Made by a program: the position numbers and the translations under genes
Notes under the pieces: model-generated
Database searches by the model: none
Told to the model about the DNA's origin: nothing
What the model saw: the letters and a program-made list of their open reading frames with translations, nothing else
Origin: Cinnamomum chago
Lineage: Eukaryota > Streptophyta > Magnoliopsida > Laurales > Lauraceae
Assembly: GCA_038049695.1 (NCBI GenBank)
Contig: CP142458.1
Location: forward strand, 66,187,501-66,251,500
Reading direction: 5' to 3'
DNA length: 64,000 nt
Part shown: one piece after another, positions 49,516 through 59,345 of the stretch
Numbering within the stretch: the stretch's first letter is position 1
Layout: each line of letters opens with the position of its first letter

Positions 49516-50099
49516 GTATAGCAACTTGAATTGGAGTTCACCCAATCCGTGTAGATCCTTTGTAGGCACAGCATCCACCCAAATACTAGCCCTATTTTAG
49601 TTCATGTTTGGCAAATAAATCTTTGTGAGGAAAAGATTTTCGCTTTTCATAAAGTTATGGAAAACCCACATTTGGCAATTGTATAATTTGAGGATTTGAA
49701 CCAATGGAAATCCTCATATTTGAGAATTCTCAAACCCCACCCCACCCCACACCAACCCGCCCGCCCTACAAGATTTGGAAATCCTTATTTATGAGATTTT
49801 GCACACTAAAACTAATTTTTTCAGTTATATACATCGATATGCACCAATATCAATGAAAAATCATTAGCTATACAAATCCTTTTTCTTAAAAGGTTTTGAG
49901 GTCATCTCTATTCCAATTTATGATCTTCTTGTGGGGCACACAAGTAGCAATGAGATCTACATAGTAGAAGCATCATCCACCACTGCATACTCACCCCATG
50001 AAGTTAGGTAATTTGTGATATGACTCTAATAGAAAACCAAAAGAATCCCATACCCCACCCTAAGGATGTAAAACGGGCCGTGCCAATAGCTTGTCGACC
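49516..50099. other. non-coding DNA
   Basis: AT-rich sequence before the hAT remnant, with no supportable gene. Confidence 0.5.
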
Positions 50100-51765
50100 G
50101 AGCCATGCTTGGGTCGAGCTTTGTAGGCACATGAATATTTCCACCGTTTCTTCTAATAACATCATTCTCTTGTTGTCAATAAGTCATCCACCTACACTAA
50201 ATGTTTGCTCCGATGCAATTGTAGACACTGGAGTTGTTTATAAATCATGAGTCATGGCGGAAAGCACAAAAAACCTACTTCCACTTGCTTTCCATTAGGC
50301 CAAGGTAGAAACTGGTATCATTATTTGGGACTTCAACCAGACTAATCTGTAGATAAACCGTTAACTCCATTCACAACAGGACTAGATCTGAAGGAAGAGG
50401 AGCTGCTGCCTCGAGAGTTTCTAAAAATATTCCAAACGGCCTTCTTTTATCCTCCATGTGGTTGGAGAGGGCTCAAAGGGGAAGAGGGTGTTTCCAATCT
50501 ATCCATTTGGGTAGAATATTCTATAAAATGTTGTTATAAATATGACTTGATTATAGAAATATTATTTATGTTAATGACATTCATATTATTATTTAATTCA
50601 AGTAATGTTTCTACACACCTAAGCTCTAATATAGAGGCTAAACAAAAAATTAATGGAGCATTTGTCAATTGTGAAAGCTTCGTTTCCATTACTGTACTCA
50701 CATCCTTAAAAGTCAATACATCTTTATATATTTCAAAAGCATTAGTAGTCTCATAAAAGTGGTTCAAAACTTAAGTTGATATGTGGGATACTATACTCAG
50801 AAAAAAAAATAAGGTTGCATCACAAAAAACTTCTAAATATATTTTATTATTTAAAAAACTTGTCAATTTCCTTCACCTATAGAAATATCTAATATTTGTG
50901 ATAAATATAAAGCACAATATTGATTAACTGTAGCTTTATAACTTCAAGTTTCTTTTAGTTTTTCATAAGTAAAATTCCACTTATATTTTACATTTGGTTG
51001 AATTTCTTTTAGGACTTTTATTAAGACTTTTACATATTTCCTTCCAATGTTGTTTTCTTGATGGAGATTAAAAAATGTAACCTATTACTTGTATGATAGG
51101 TTTAATTATAAGTTTTAAGTAATCTTGTACTATAAGATTTAAGATATGACATGTACATCTATTGTGGATTAACATAACCCATTTATATCAAGTGGGAGCA
51201 AAGATTTTAGTATATCAACTGTGCTATTATATATTGGAGCTTGCATTATCTAAAGTTATATAAATTATTGTATTTTTAAAATTATACTCTCTTTTTTTTA
51301 TAGGATTGTACCAGTGTGTGGATACTCAAGTAAGAGAATGAAATCATTCATTTCTACATAATACAGACATTATCAATATAATGTGTAATTACTAAAATTT
51401 ACCTAATAGTTTTCTTGGAGGTCTATAAATCTGAAGTTAATCCTATTTTTTCAAGTATGTTTTGAAGAGGAATTTCTTAAGTCTCTATTTCTATTTTAAA
51501 ATTTTAACTGCATCATTTGTAACAGAATCTCTAGAAATCTTTTTAAAAATAGAGGTGAACGATTGGTTTACAAATTCTTTTAAGGATTCACTGTCAGCAA
51601 CTAGTAATGGTAATTGATTAATTATAATAAATTTATAAGTTGGTATCTTGCAACAGCAGGGTTATAAATAAAAACTCCTAAAACACTAGAGAAAGAACTT
51701 TTAGATAGTTGAGTGTGAATGCATGCCACTACTATCTGCTGCCAGATTAACATTCCCTCTAGTAT
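50100..51765 (-). pseudogene. hAT-superfamily transposase remnant
   Basis: On the minus strand 50128-50236 translates to TPVSTIASEQTFSVGG, then a stop in place of the usual Arg, then LIDNKRMMLLEETVEIFMC: the C-terminal dimerisation region of hAT transposases. Upstream, 50534-50767 gives HFYETTNAFEIYKDVLTF, like the conserved FYEATKLFSG region. At 51715-51765 the frame gives NVNLAADSSGMHSHSTI, like the tail of a BED zinc finger. The order is correct, but stops and frame changes interrupt every part, so it is an old inactive copy. No terminal repeats were identified. Confidence 0.75.
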
Positions 51766-52257
51766 ATGTGGGCATATACATTCGCCTGTGTTTATTAAAG
51801 TGTATGGTACCTTGAAGATTTATAAATCTAAAGTTTTTTTTACAAAATAGGCCTTTTTCCTTTTTCACTATATGTTTACAGTGGAATCATTAATCTCAAT
51901 TAATTTGAAATGCCACGGCGGCAATGACCATGTTGGAAGATGGCTTTGATATCACTTTGTTGGACAATTAGAGATATACGAACCCACTTTATAATTTTTA
52001 CGAAAAAAAAAAGGCTTTATAAATGTCCCCATATAAAATATATGGGCATATGTCGGTGGGTGTGTTGCATGTGGATGAATGAAACCAGTCAGTGTCTGAC
52101 CGACAGACCATCGTGCTGGGTCGTGCCGGGTCTGGGTGGCCGGCCCCAATTTACGCCCCTACCAAGTGCCCCCACCCTCTGTAGAGAAATATTTATGCCT
52201 GAAGAATGAGCAAATCACAACCTCACACATTGCTTTAAGCCTCTATCAATAACCTCC
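51766..52257. other. upstream region of GLR copy 2
   Basis: AT-rich sequence with no clear core promoter and no supportable gene. Confidence 0.4.
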
Positions 52258-52404
52258 ATGTCTTTGTTCTTGTTGCAGCTTCTTTGCTTCCTATAGCCAA
52301 GAGCACAAACAGCAGCAGCACTGCTCATTGGTTGGAAACTAACAGTGCAGTGAAAGATATAGTAGCCAACTGAGAGTCTCCCTGCCGTTTTATGATGGCA
52401 TCAG
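52258..52404 (+). pseudogene. decayed first exon of GLR copy 2
   Basis: The ATG at 52258 begins MSLFLLQLLCFL, matching MSFFLLLLLCSL of copy 1, then hits a stop. The match continues in another frame as LLPIAKSTNSSSTAHWLE..., then a stop, then ESPCRFMMASG against ESPCCFMGKSG in copy 1. The donor TCAG|GTATGA at 52404/52405 is kept and has the same phase as copy 1. The exon therefore carries a frameshift and an in-frame stop and cannot give the signal peptide. Confidence 0.7.
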
Positions 52405-52833
52405 GTATGATCAGTTTATCCACCTGCTCCCAGAAAGGCAGTTCTGGTTTTAGATATAACTGAACTTCAGTATGGCACATTACAACATGATCATATCATA
52501 TCTTTTCCTGTTTCTTTCTTCTTTCTTTTCAAGATCATCTTTTAGCTTTTCATGGAGTTTCTGATATTCTCAGGTAGAGATTTTAAATTTTATATGGTTT
52601 TAACTTCTATTAATCGGTGCATAGATACCACGCCTGCAACGAAAAAAAGGCTCATTTACACTACTCTACAATCCATAGCCAACAGCTCAGCTGAAGTTCT
52701 CTCCATGGGAGTCCTCACAAATCCCAGCCTTCGACAATGGGAGGAGCATATGACATCATCATCGCCTTACGGTCTCCCTGCATGACAAACGGTTCATAAT
52801 ACCATGAGCAGTCTCTCCATGAATAAGCATCAA

Positions 52834-52839
52834 GCATCA

Positions 52840-52869
<30 letters not shown>
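52834..52869. repeat. (CAT)n microsatellite
   Basis: About eleven near-perfect CAT units inside intron 1 of GLR copy 2. The poly-Met frame on the minus strand is its translation, not a gene. Confidence 0.95.
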
Positions 52870-52870
<1 letters not shown>

Positions 52871-53126
52871 TTTACCAGGGTAACCGATTCCGCAAAGAAC
52901 AGCATGAATTGGATTGGTCGCATGGTAACACTTGCAGTTTTCCATCATAAATGAAAAAAAAAAAAAACGCATTGATTAACAGGTATTCCTATCCATCAAG
53001 TGCGGTTGATTTCCTATTTTTACCTTGTCAACTTTCCTCTTGTGCATACTCTATCCTCCTAATTGTCAATATGTTTGTCTTTCTCATTTTTCTCTCCTTT
53101 TCTTTTGTTTTTCCTAAATGTGGCAG

Positions 53127-56100
53127 ATAGCAAACCAGCCAGACTCAGTCTCATAGTGGTGATTGTATTCATTCTGCTGGATAATGGAAATTGCAGATTG
53201 ATTTCCATGTTGGGTAATGAGAAGGAACTGGACAATTCACTAAGCTTTCAGGATCTTAGGCGCAAAGTTGTTGAACATACGAGATCCACTACACATGTCA
53301 AAAATGGGAAAACTGACTTGAAATTAAGGGTCCTTGTTCCCATCAAAAACACATTTCATGAGTTTGTCAAAGTGGATCATGATCCCAAAGGCAATGGATG
53401 GATTGTGTCTGGTTACTCTGTTGAGGTGTTTAAAGAGGTGATGGGTAGTTTGCCTTACAATGTTTCCTGTGAGTTCATTCCATATCATAATGACCACTAT
53501 CTCGATTTGGGACACTACGATGAACTCATTCAGCAATTTCAACTCAATGTGAGTTCCTTCTTAACTTTGTTATTTATTTATTTATACTTCTCATTCTTTG
53601 AATCGGGCTGTTCCTTTATTTGTTTTCATTCTAATCTTGAATTATGAGTGCAGAGATATGATGCAGTTGTCGGAGATATAACAATTACATCCAACAGATC
53701 AATGTATGGAGACTTCACACTGCCATATATGATGCCAGGAGTTTCTATGATTGTACCAGTTGGGGACAGCCACACAATGGGTTTTTGGTGGTTTCTAAAG
53801 CCATTTACCTGGGACTTATGTCTACTTATAATAGTTCTATCCTGGTCAAATGGGTGTCTGGTTTGGTATTTTGAGCATGAAAATAACCCAGAATCCAAAG
53901 ACACTTTTATGGAACTAGTGGGGAAAATCCATGCTTTCTCCTCTATCTTTGTCTTTCAACAATGTAAGTATATATGCATATCATCTTTTTACTACTCTAA
54001 TGTTGCACAACTGTTCCACCTTTTTAAGCTTTCCATTGTTTTTTATCTTTATTCTCTAATGTTTTTGATAGATCTGTCTTACTTACTGCAGGGGAGAAGC
54101 TCAAAAGTAACTATTCAAGACTGGTTGTAAGCCTTTGGTTATTACCAGTGTTTTTATTGGTGACTACTTATGTTGGCATCTTGCAATCTATGCTATCATG
54201 CGATAATGATGGAACAACTGTGACGAGCTTAGAACAGTTAATTATGAATGGAGACTGTGTTGGATATCAGAAAGGATCATTTGTTTTTGATCTTTTAAAG
54301 AATAAGGGATTCCAAGAACAAAAGCTCAAGGCCTATTCCTCAATAGAGGAATATGCAACAGCCCTATCAAGAGGAAGTCATAATAATGGTGTATCTGCAG
54401 TTATTGATGAGATCCCTTATATAAAGGTCTTCCTTGTTAAGCATGCTGATAGATATACCATGGCTGTGCCAACTTTCAACTCCGGTGGCTTTGGCTTTGT
54501 AAGTCTCACTCTACTCTTGACATTTAAGTTTGTTGTTATCTAGGGCCTACGAGAATAGATCATTCACATACAAGAGCACAGGAGATTTACGTGGTTCGGA
54601 TTTTGGCCTACGTCCACGGGAAAGACGAGAGAAATTACTATGTAATGAGAATAAAGGTGTACATCGTAGAGACTCTGAGTCTCTATTTATAATATCAGCT
54701 CCAAACCCTGTTACACTCAAATCCTACTTCTAATCACAGTACAACTTGGGCAAAACAGGGACCCGGTTAACAAAGAATTATTAAATTCTATTGAGCCATA
54801 CAAATTAACATAAGTTAAGGTAGCTAGAGCGACACTAAAAGCACCTAATCCCATGTAGTCCTTTTATTTTGAGAAGGTACTGGGACTCATGGTCAACTTG
54901 ATAAAGGTAGTGGGTCAACACAAACTTAGGTCAGAACCAACATAGACCCAAGTCAGAATCAACCTAATAATACTCAGTCGAATAGGTGCTCAGTCAAATG
55001 CAAACAAGTGGAGCAACCTCTCTGATTTTCTATGCCACCTACCATTGACTGTTGAGCATAAAATGGGAGGAGTAGTTGCATTTGTATCAATCATCTTTGA
55101 ATGTACTAAAATCAGTCTATAAAAGCTAAGTCTACCAGCGTTCAATTCACTAAAAAATAGTGAACACCTGGTTTCATATTTTCTACATTTTTTGTAATCT
55201 TGTCTATTTTAAGATGGTATCAAAACCAACTGGTCGTGAGTTCGAATACCAAGAGGAATGACTCGGCGTAAAAAAAAAATTTGCATGTCGTCAAAAGTGT
55301 GCCGACCAGGTTCCACCTAAAGGGGAGTATTGAGGAGTGGACTCCACCCATGGGTTGTCTATTTTAAGACTACTACCTAAATTAGTGGACCTTCCATGGT
55401 GGGGGCTACCATATTAGCATGATTAGATCACTTGACCATACACATCCACTCTACAAACTGACCAAACCCTATGAAGACCAAACACTATGAAAACCATACA
55501 GCTTCAGAAAATTGAATGATGCCTCAAAAGCAATATAAGAATTGGTGTCCATTTTCCATCAATTTTAATTAGAGTAAAAGGACATGCTAGGCAGAATAAA
55601 TAGATGTTTGAAGAGTATAGTAAGAGCCTGTGATACCCAGATACTTGTATAAGCCCAACGTATCCGTATCAAACCGTAAGACACTTGTATTAGTATTTGA
55701 TACTCGATTGATATTTTTAGGGAACAAATTTAACATATCTTACTTATAAAGCCCTTTATTTCATATTATTCTTTTAATATTTTTTCTTATAAAAAAAATG
55801 TTAGAAATAGACGAAAACAATGATAATCTCATTGATTCAAAAGTGATCTAAAGAAAGACTAGGACACTCGTATCTGTTTCCGTGTCCTAAATTTTCAAAA
55901 GCAATGAGTCGCGCATATTCCCGATTCTCGTATCAGTATCTGGGCATCATAGATAAGAACAAGTTAAATAGATGTTATAAGGAACTGGAGTCTGTTGTTT
56001 TTCCTAAACATATAGAAATTCTACTTTACCGACCTTACATAGTATGGACATGCAGTCTCTTAATATCTCCCATCTGTTGATTTGGACGTTGTTAACTTTT

Positions 56101-56221
56101 TGTGCATTGATTGCGAGCCTTCTACAGGCTTCTACTTAGTTATCAATCCATGACCTTTAAATGATCTGAATGGCCATTGAAATCTATACTATAGCAATTC
56201 TTCTGATTCATATGCATTAAG

Positions 56222-56280
<59 letters not shown>

Positions 56281-56775
56281 TATGCTTAAGCATGTGACCA
56301 TTTTCATTTTCTATTTCTACAGTTGTTTCAGAGAGGTGCTGCCATCGTGCCTGATGTTTCTAGGGCTGTTCAAAAGTTCACTGAAGGAGAAAAAATGCTG
56401 GAGCTAGAGAAGAAATGGTTTGGCTCCAATGAAAAAAATCCTTCCTCACCCCAAACGCCGCAAAGAGACATGAGACTGTCTATACATGGATTCATTGGCG
56501 TCCTTTTGATTACCGAACCCATCATAGCGGTAACACTTCTAATCTTCATCATTTTCAAAAAATGCAAATACTGGAAAACTGAGAGGAGCCCATCATCCGA
56601 GAGATCAGTGCAAACTAGCAACATTGAAGAAGGTTCTGATATTGAAATGAATGAGGGTAAAAAAAATGAAGGTTCTGATATTGTGGCTGGAGAGAGTGAT
56701 CGTGCCACACCAAATGATGATCCTCTAGAGGTGGGAGTCACCCAAAATGAGATGCAGCCATTTGGAGATTGTTGA
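53127..56775 (+). CDS. glutamate receptor-like channel, copy 2 (open exons 2-5; lacks amino-terminal domain)
   Basis: Exons 53127-53548, 53654-53963, 54092-54498 and 56323-56775 join in phase (about 530 residues). Domains follow copy 1: S1 (LRVLVPIKNTFHEF, GYSVEVFKEV, TITSNRSMYGDFTLPY), M1 (WWFLKPFTWDL...), a pore segment, M3, S2 (NGDCVGYQKGSFVF, DEIPY), VPDVSRAV helix and M4. The filter differs from the family (FSSIFVFQQWE against FSFSTLVFAQRE) and the M3 gate reads TTYVGILQS instead of SYTASLTS. Exon 1 is decayed. A frame starting at 53063 adds MSICLSFSFFSPFLLFFLN, which looks like a signal peptide but is more likely the pyrimidine tract before the acceptor at 53126. Intron 4 is swollen by LTR and TRIM fragments. 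Either a pseudogene or a gene that has recruited a new start. Confidence 0.65.
54531..54920 (-). mobile_element. LTR (probably solo, Ty1/copia-like) in intron 4 of GLR copy 2
   Basis: It starts TGTTGTTATC on +. On the minus strand it has a TATA-like ATTATAAATAGAG, then CCGTGGACGTAGG...CCGAACCACGTAAATC, the same block as in the LTRs at 3.6-4.1 and 58.4 kb. Copy 1 has no counterpart in its intron. The far boundary is approximate and no target duplication was confirmed. Confidence 0.55.
55050..55380 (+). mobile_element. TRIM-like miniature LTR element fragment
   Basis: An LTR-like stretch (TGTTGAGCATAAAATGGGAG..., TATA-like TCTATAAAAGC) ends before a degenerate initiator-Met primer site ATGGTATCAAAACC at about 55213. 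A short internal region follows to a purine tract AAAGGGGAGTAT and the start of a second LTR (TTGAGGAGTGGACTCC). The body of only about 100 bp between the two is typical of TRIMs. Broken. Confidence 0.5.
56225..56278. repeat. (TA)n microsatellite, about 54 bp
   Basis: Uninterrupted TA repeats just before the branch-point region of the last intron of GLR copy 2; the exon begins at 56323. Confidence 0.95.
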
Positions 56776-57203
56776 AAAGCCAACTCCAACTTAGATCCAA
56801 GACTCAAGACAACATACTTTGGTACGCATAAAACTTTTTAGTGCCCAGCTTTGTTGCATGTCTGGCAAGTCACATGCATCATCTTTTGTGGGATCATGTA
56901 AGATCGTGGACTTAAACTGTTGAAATGATCCTTAATAATAGGAGTTGTGTGACAAAGTTACTCTTTGAATAGGTAGGAGTCACGTTGGAAGGTTGTTAGC
57001 TTATTTGGTGGCATGTTACACACTTCTTTGGACAAATGTCAACAGTACACTCATTGCATACTCTATATTCATGTGGAAGCTTTTGTATTTAAAGTAGTGT
57101 TTTTTGTAATAAAAGAATCATCATTAATTATCATCCAACAAAAGGTCTCTTTTTGGTGCAATCTCCCATCTAAGATTATATCCCCTAAGATTATAGCAAC
57201 ACC

Positions 57204-57408
57204 CACTACACCAAAAATCGGAAATTGGAACGGAAAAGCGTTCCTAATCCTTCCGTTCCTAATCCGTTAAAGTGTTCCAATTTCCGTTCCAATTTGGATT
57301 AGGAACGGTTGGTACCAAATTGGAACGGAAATTGGAACACTTTAACGGATTAGGAACGGAAGGATTAGGAACGCTTTTCCGTTCCAATTTCCGATTTTTG
57401 GTGTAGTG
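57204..57408. mobile_element. CACTA-type MITE with 92-bp perfect inverted arms
   Basis: It begins CACTACACCAAAAATCGG and ends in the exact inverse. Arms 57204-57295 and 57317-57408 are identical on reading, leaving a 21-bp spacer. A 3-bp target duplication ACC (57201-57203, 57409-57411) fits the CACTA (En/Spm) superfamily. The 205-bp unit is nearly a pure hairpin, has no coding capacity and must be young, since no mismatch has built up between the arms. Confidence 0.93.
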
Positions 57409-57439
57409 ACCATAGCTCAGGTTAAACAAAAAATTCATA

Positions 57440-57942
57440 TCATACTTATTATAGATTATACAAAATAGACCCTTGAATTTTATTAATACAATTTATGCAA
57501 ATGGAAACATTGGCATGCACTTAGACAACACTACACAACCGGTTTCACACTACCACATGCACTTGCCACTCTCACTCAAAACTCTCCATGTACTACACTC
57601 TGTTTACCACACACACTACTACACCAGCACTTGCACTCTCATCTACTTATATCACTCAGGCACTTCTCTCTTACACTCTTCACTTCACATCACCTGCACT
57701 CCCTGCTTGTGCAGGGCAAATGGGCAAGTTAGTGGGCCACGTGTCTTCATTGTTTTCCATTCACCTAAGTTGGCTGGGTGGAACTTCTGGTCCATACCAT
57801 GAGTTCGGTATATGCATAGTGGGTTGGAGTCTTATAGAGAGTTGGTGATGTGGACAACCATTGCATCTTCTAGAATATGCTGGAGTCAAGGAAACAAAAG
57901 GGCCTTGAGGACACTGTTGCCTAATATTTCTCCCCCTCAACA
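57440..57942 (-). mobile_element. LTR fragment (family B), minus orientation
   Basis: On the minus strand it starts TGTTGAGGGGGAGAAATATT at 57942, has a TATA-like TCTATAAGACTC and a polyadenylation-type AATAAAATTCAAGGGTCTAT, and is GTG-rich in between. A related piece in the opposite orientation lies at 58530-58850. Old fragment; the inner limit is approximate. Confidence 0.55.
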
Positions 57943-57951
57943 GTATCTTTC

Positions 57952-58496
57952 TTGATCTTTGGTCTTTTAGCTATTATCTGTTTCATCGTGCTTCAAGAAG
58001 GGATAACACTGGCACCGATTGGAACAAGAGATCAAGTCGCTGACATATTTACTAAGGGATTGAACCTCACAACATTATTCAAACATTGGAAAGCGGTTGG
58101 TATGGCTAGAAAATCAACAATCAAAGAGGGCCAGTGTTGATGGAGAGAAATGTCAGCAACATTGGGCCTTTGTTCCCTTGACACTAGGATTTTCTAGAAG
58201 CATCACATGTCATGTTCTTGTTAGGTTTATGGGTTTGGGTTTTTGGCTCGTTTTTAGGCCCAATTCATTTATATTAGGGTGAGGGGTAATTTAGTCTTTG
58301 TTAAAAACTACATATTATCTCTTTTGGTTGTAACCCTAAGATGTTGAAAAACTCTGAATAGTGGAGTAGAAGGAGACGAGTTTTTGTCCGTGGACGTAGG
58401 TGTGAAATCACCAAACCACGTAAATCTGTGTTCTCTTTTGTGTGGCTTATTTTGTTTGCTTGTTGATCGCACGCTTCCGCACACACGATCACAACA
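57952..58496 (+). mobile_element. Ty1/copia 3' end: RNase H tail, polypurine tract and LTR
   Basis: 57952-58140 encodes a copia RNase H C terminus (GTRDQVADIFTKGLN...FKHWKAVGM). It is followed by a purine tract (AAAGAGGGCCAG) and an LTR from about 58135 to 58496 with inverted TGTTG...CAACA ends. The LTR has the GTCCGTGGACGTAGG...CCAAACCACGTAAATC block. The rest of the element is missing, so it is a broken remnant. Confidence 0.7.
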
Positions 58497-58529
58497 GTTC
58501 TTTGGTCCCCTCACCTTTTCTACTCTTAT

Positions 58530-58850
58530 CCTCCAACTTCCAAAAGCCTCACCAAACCGACATGGATGAATGGGTGATAGTGGGGTCACGTGGACCATTC
58601 CACAGCCATAGGCCTCTCTCTCTCCACCGACTATCAAATGCCTGTAAATAGGTGGTACTACCTCATTTGGAGGACACAAGCAAGTCTCGAGCAGTACAAG
58701 CAGTAAGTGTAACGTGTGTAGAGTGCAAGCGAGTATGTAGCAAGTGTTGAGTGCAGTGAGTGAAGTGTAAGTGAGAGGTGTAATGTGTATCATGTAAAAA
58801 TTATATTAATAAAATTCCAGGGTCTATTTTATATATAACTTAGAGTAGAG
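58530..58850 (+). mobile_element. LTR fragment (family B), plus orientation
   Basis: GTG/AAG-rich sequence ending TTAATAAAATTCCAGGGTCT matches, inverted, the fragment at 57440-57680. The two family B pieces thus face away from each other around the copia remnant. Confidence 0.5.
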
Positions 58851-59021
58851 TGTGTTGTCTTGAGTCTTGGGTGTTCACCTTAGTTGTGGTTGGTTTTCCT
58901 CCAGAGATGGCCTTTGGAAACAAATCCTTCATTGAGATGGAGTTTCTCTTATGTGTATATAGTGGGGGTGATCTTTTGTCCTCCGTAGGGTGTTTAAATG
59001 CTGCATTTTTTAAATTCAGAA

Positions 59022-59090
59022 GGATTCTCCTCTATGTATTGTTCTAGATGTACCACTGAATGTATCCTACACAGAGTATGGCACATGCAT
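59022..59090 (+). repeat. 3' flank shared with GLR copy 1
   Basis: GGATTCTCCTCTATGTATTGTTCTAGATGTA...ACAGAGTATGGCAxATG parallels 41219-41320 behind copy 1. This marks the right limit of the block duplication and shows that the CACTA MITE and copia pieces entered the 3' flank of copy 2 afterwards. Confidence 0.6.
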
Positions 59091-59214
59091 GTATCCTACA
59101 CCTAGTTCGTAGTTGCACTATTTATCTATAATATACCACTGAATATTGTAAAAAGAATTTGGACTAAAAGTCTATTGTCCCAAACTTGCATGGTAGAGTT
59201 TCCTATTGCTTGTG

Positions 59215-59345
59215 CAGATAATTGTTGGTAAAGTAAAGCTCCACATCCCACATCGCCTAAGTAATGTCCTTGGCAAGGCTTCATATATACATGTTTGGGC
59301 CTTCCACCTATGAGCTTAAGCTTTTAGGTTGGTGTATAATTGTCG
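59215..59345. mobile_element. possible TRIM or LTR remnant
   Basis: TCCACATCCCACATCGCC followed by TATGAGCTTAAGCTTTTAGG is a combination common in plant miniature LTRs. No ends or target duplication are seen. Confidence 0.35.

Noticed and set aside
52715-52972. Minus-strand 85-residue frame with a poly-Met run
   Set aside because: The Met run is the (CAT)n microsatellite; it lies in the intron of GLR copy 2 and no domain is recognisable.
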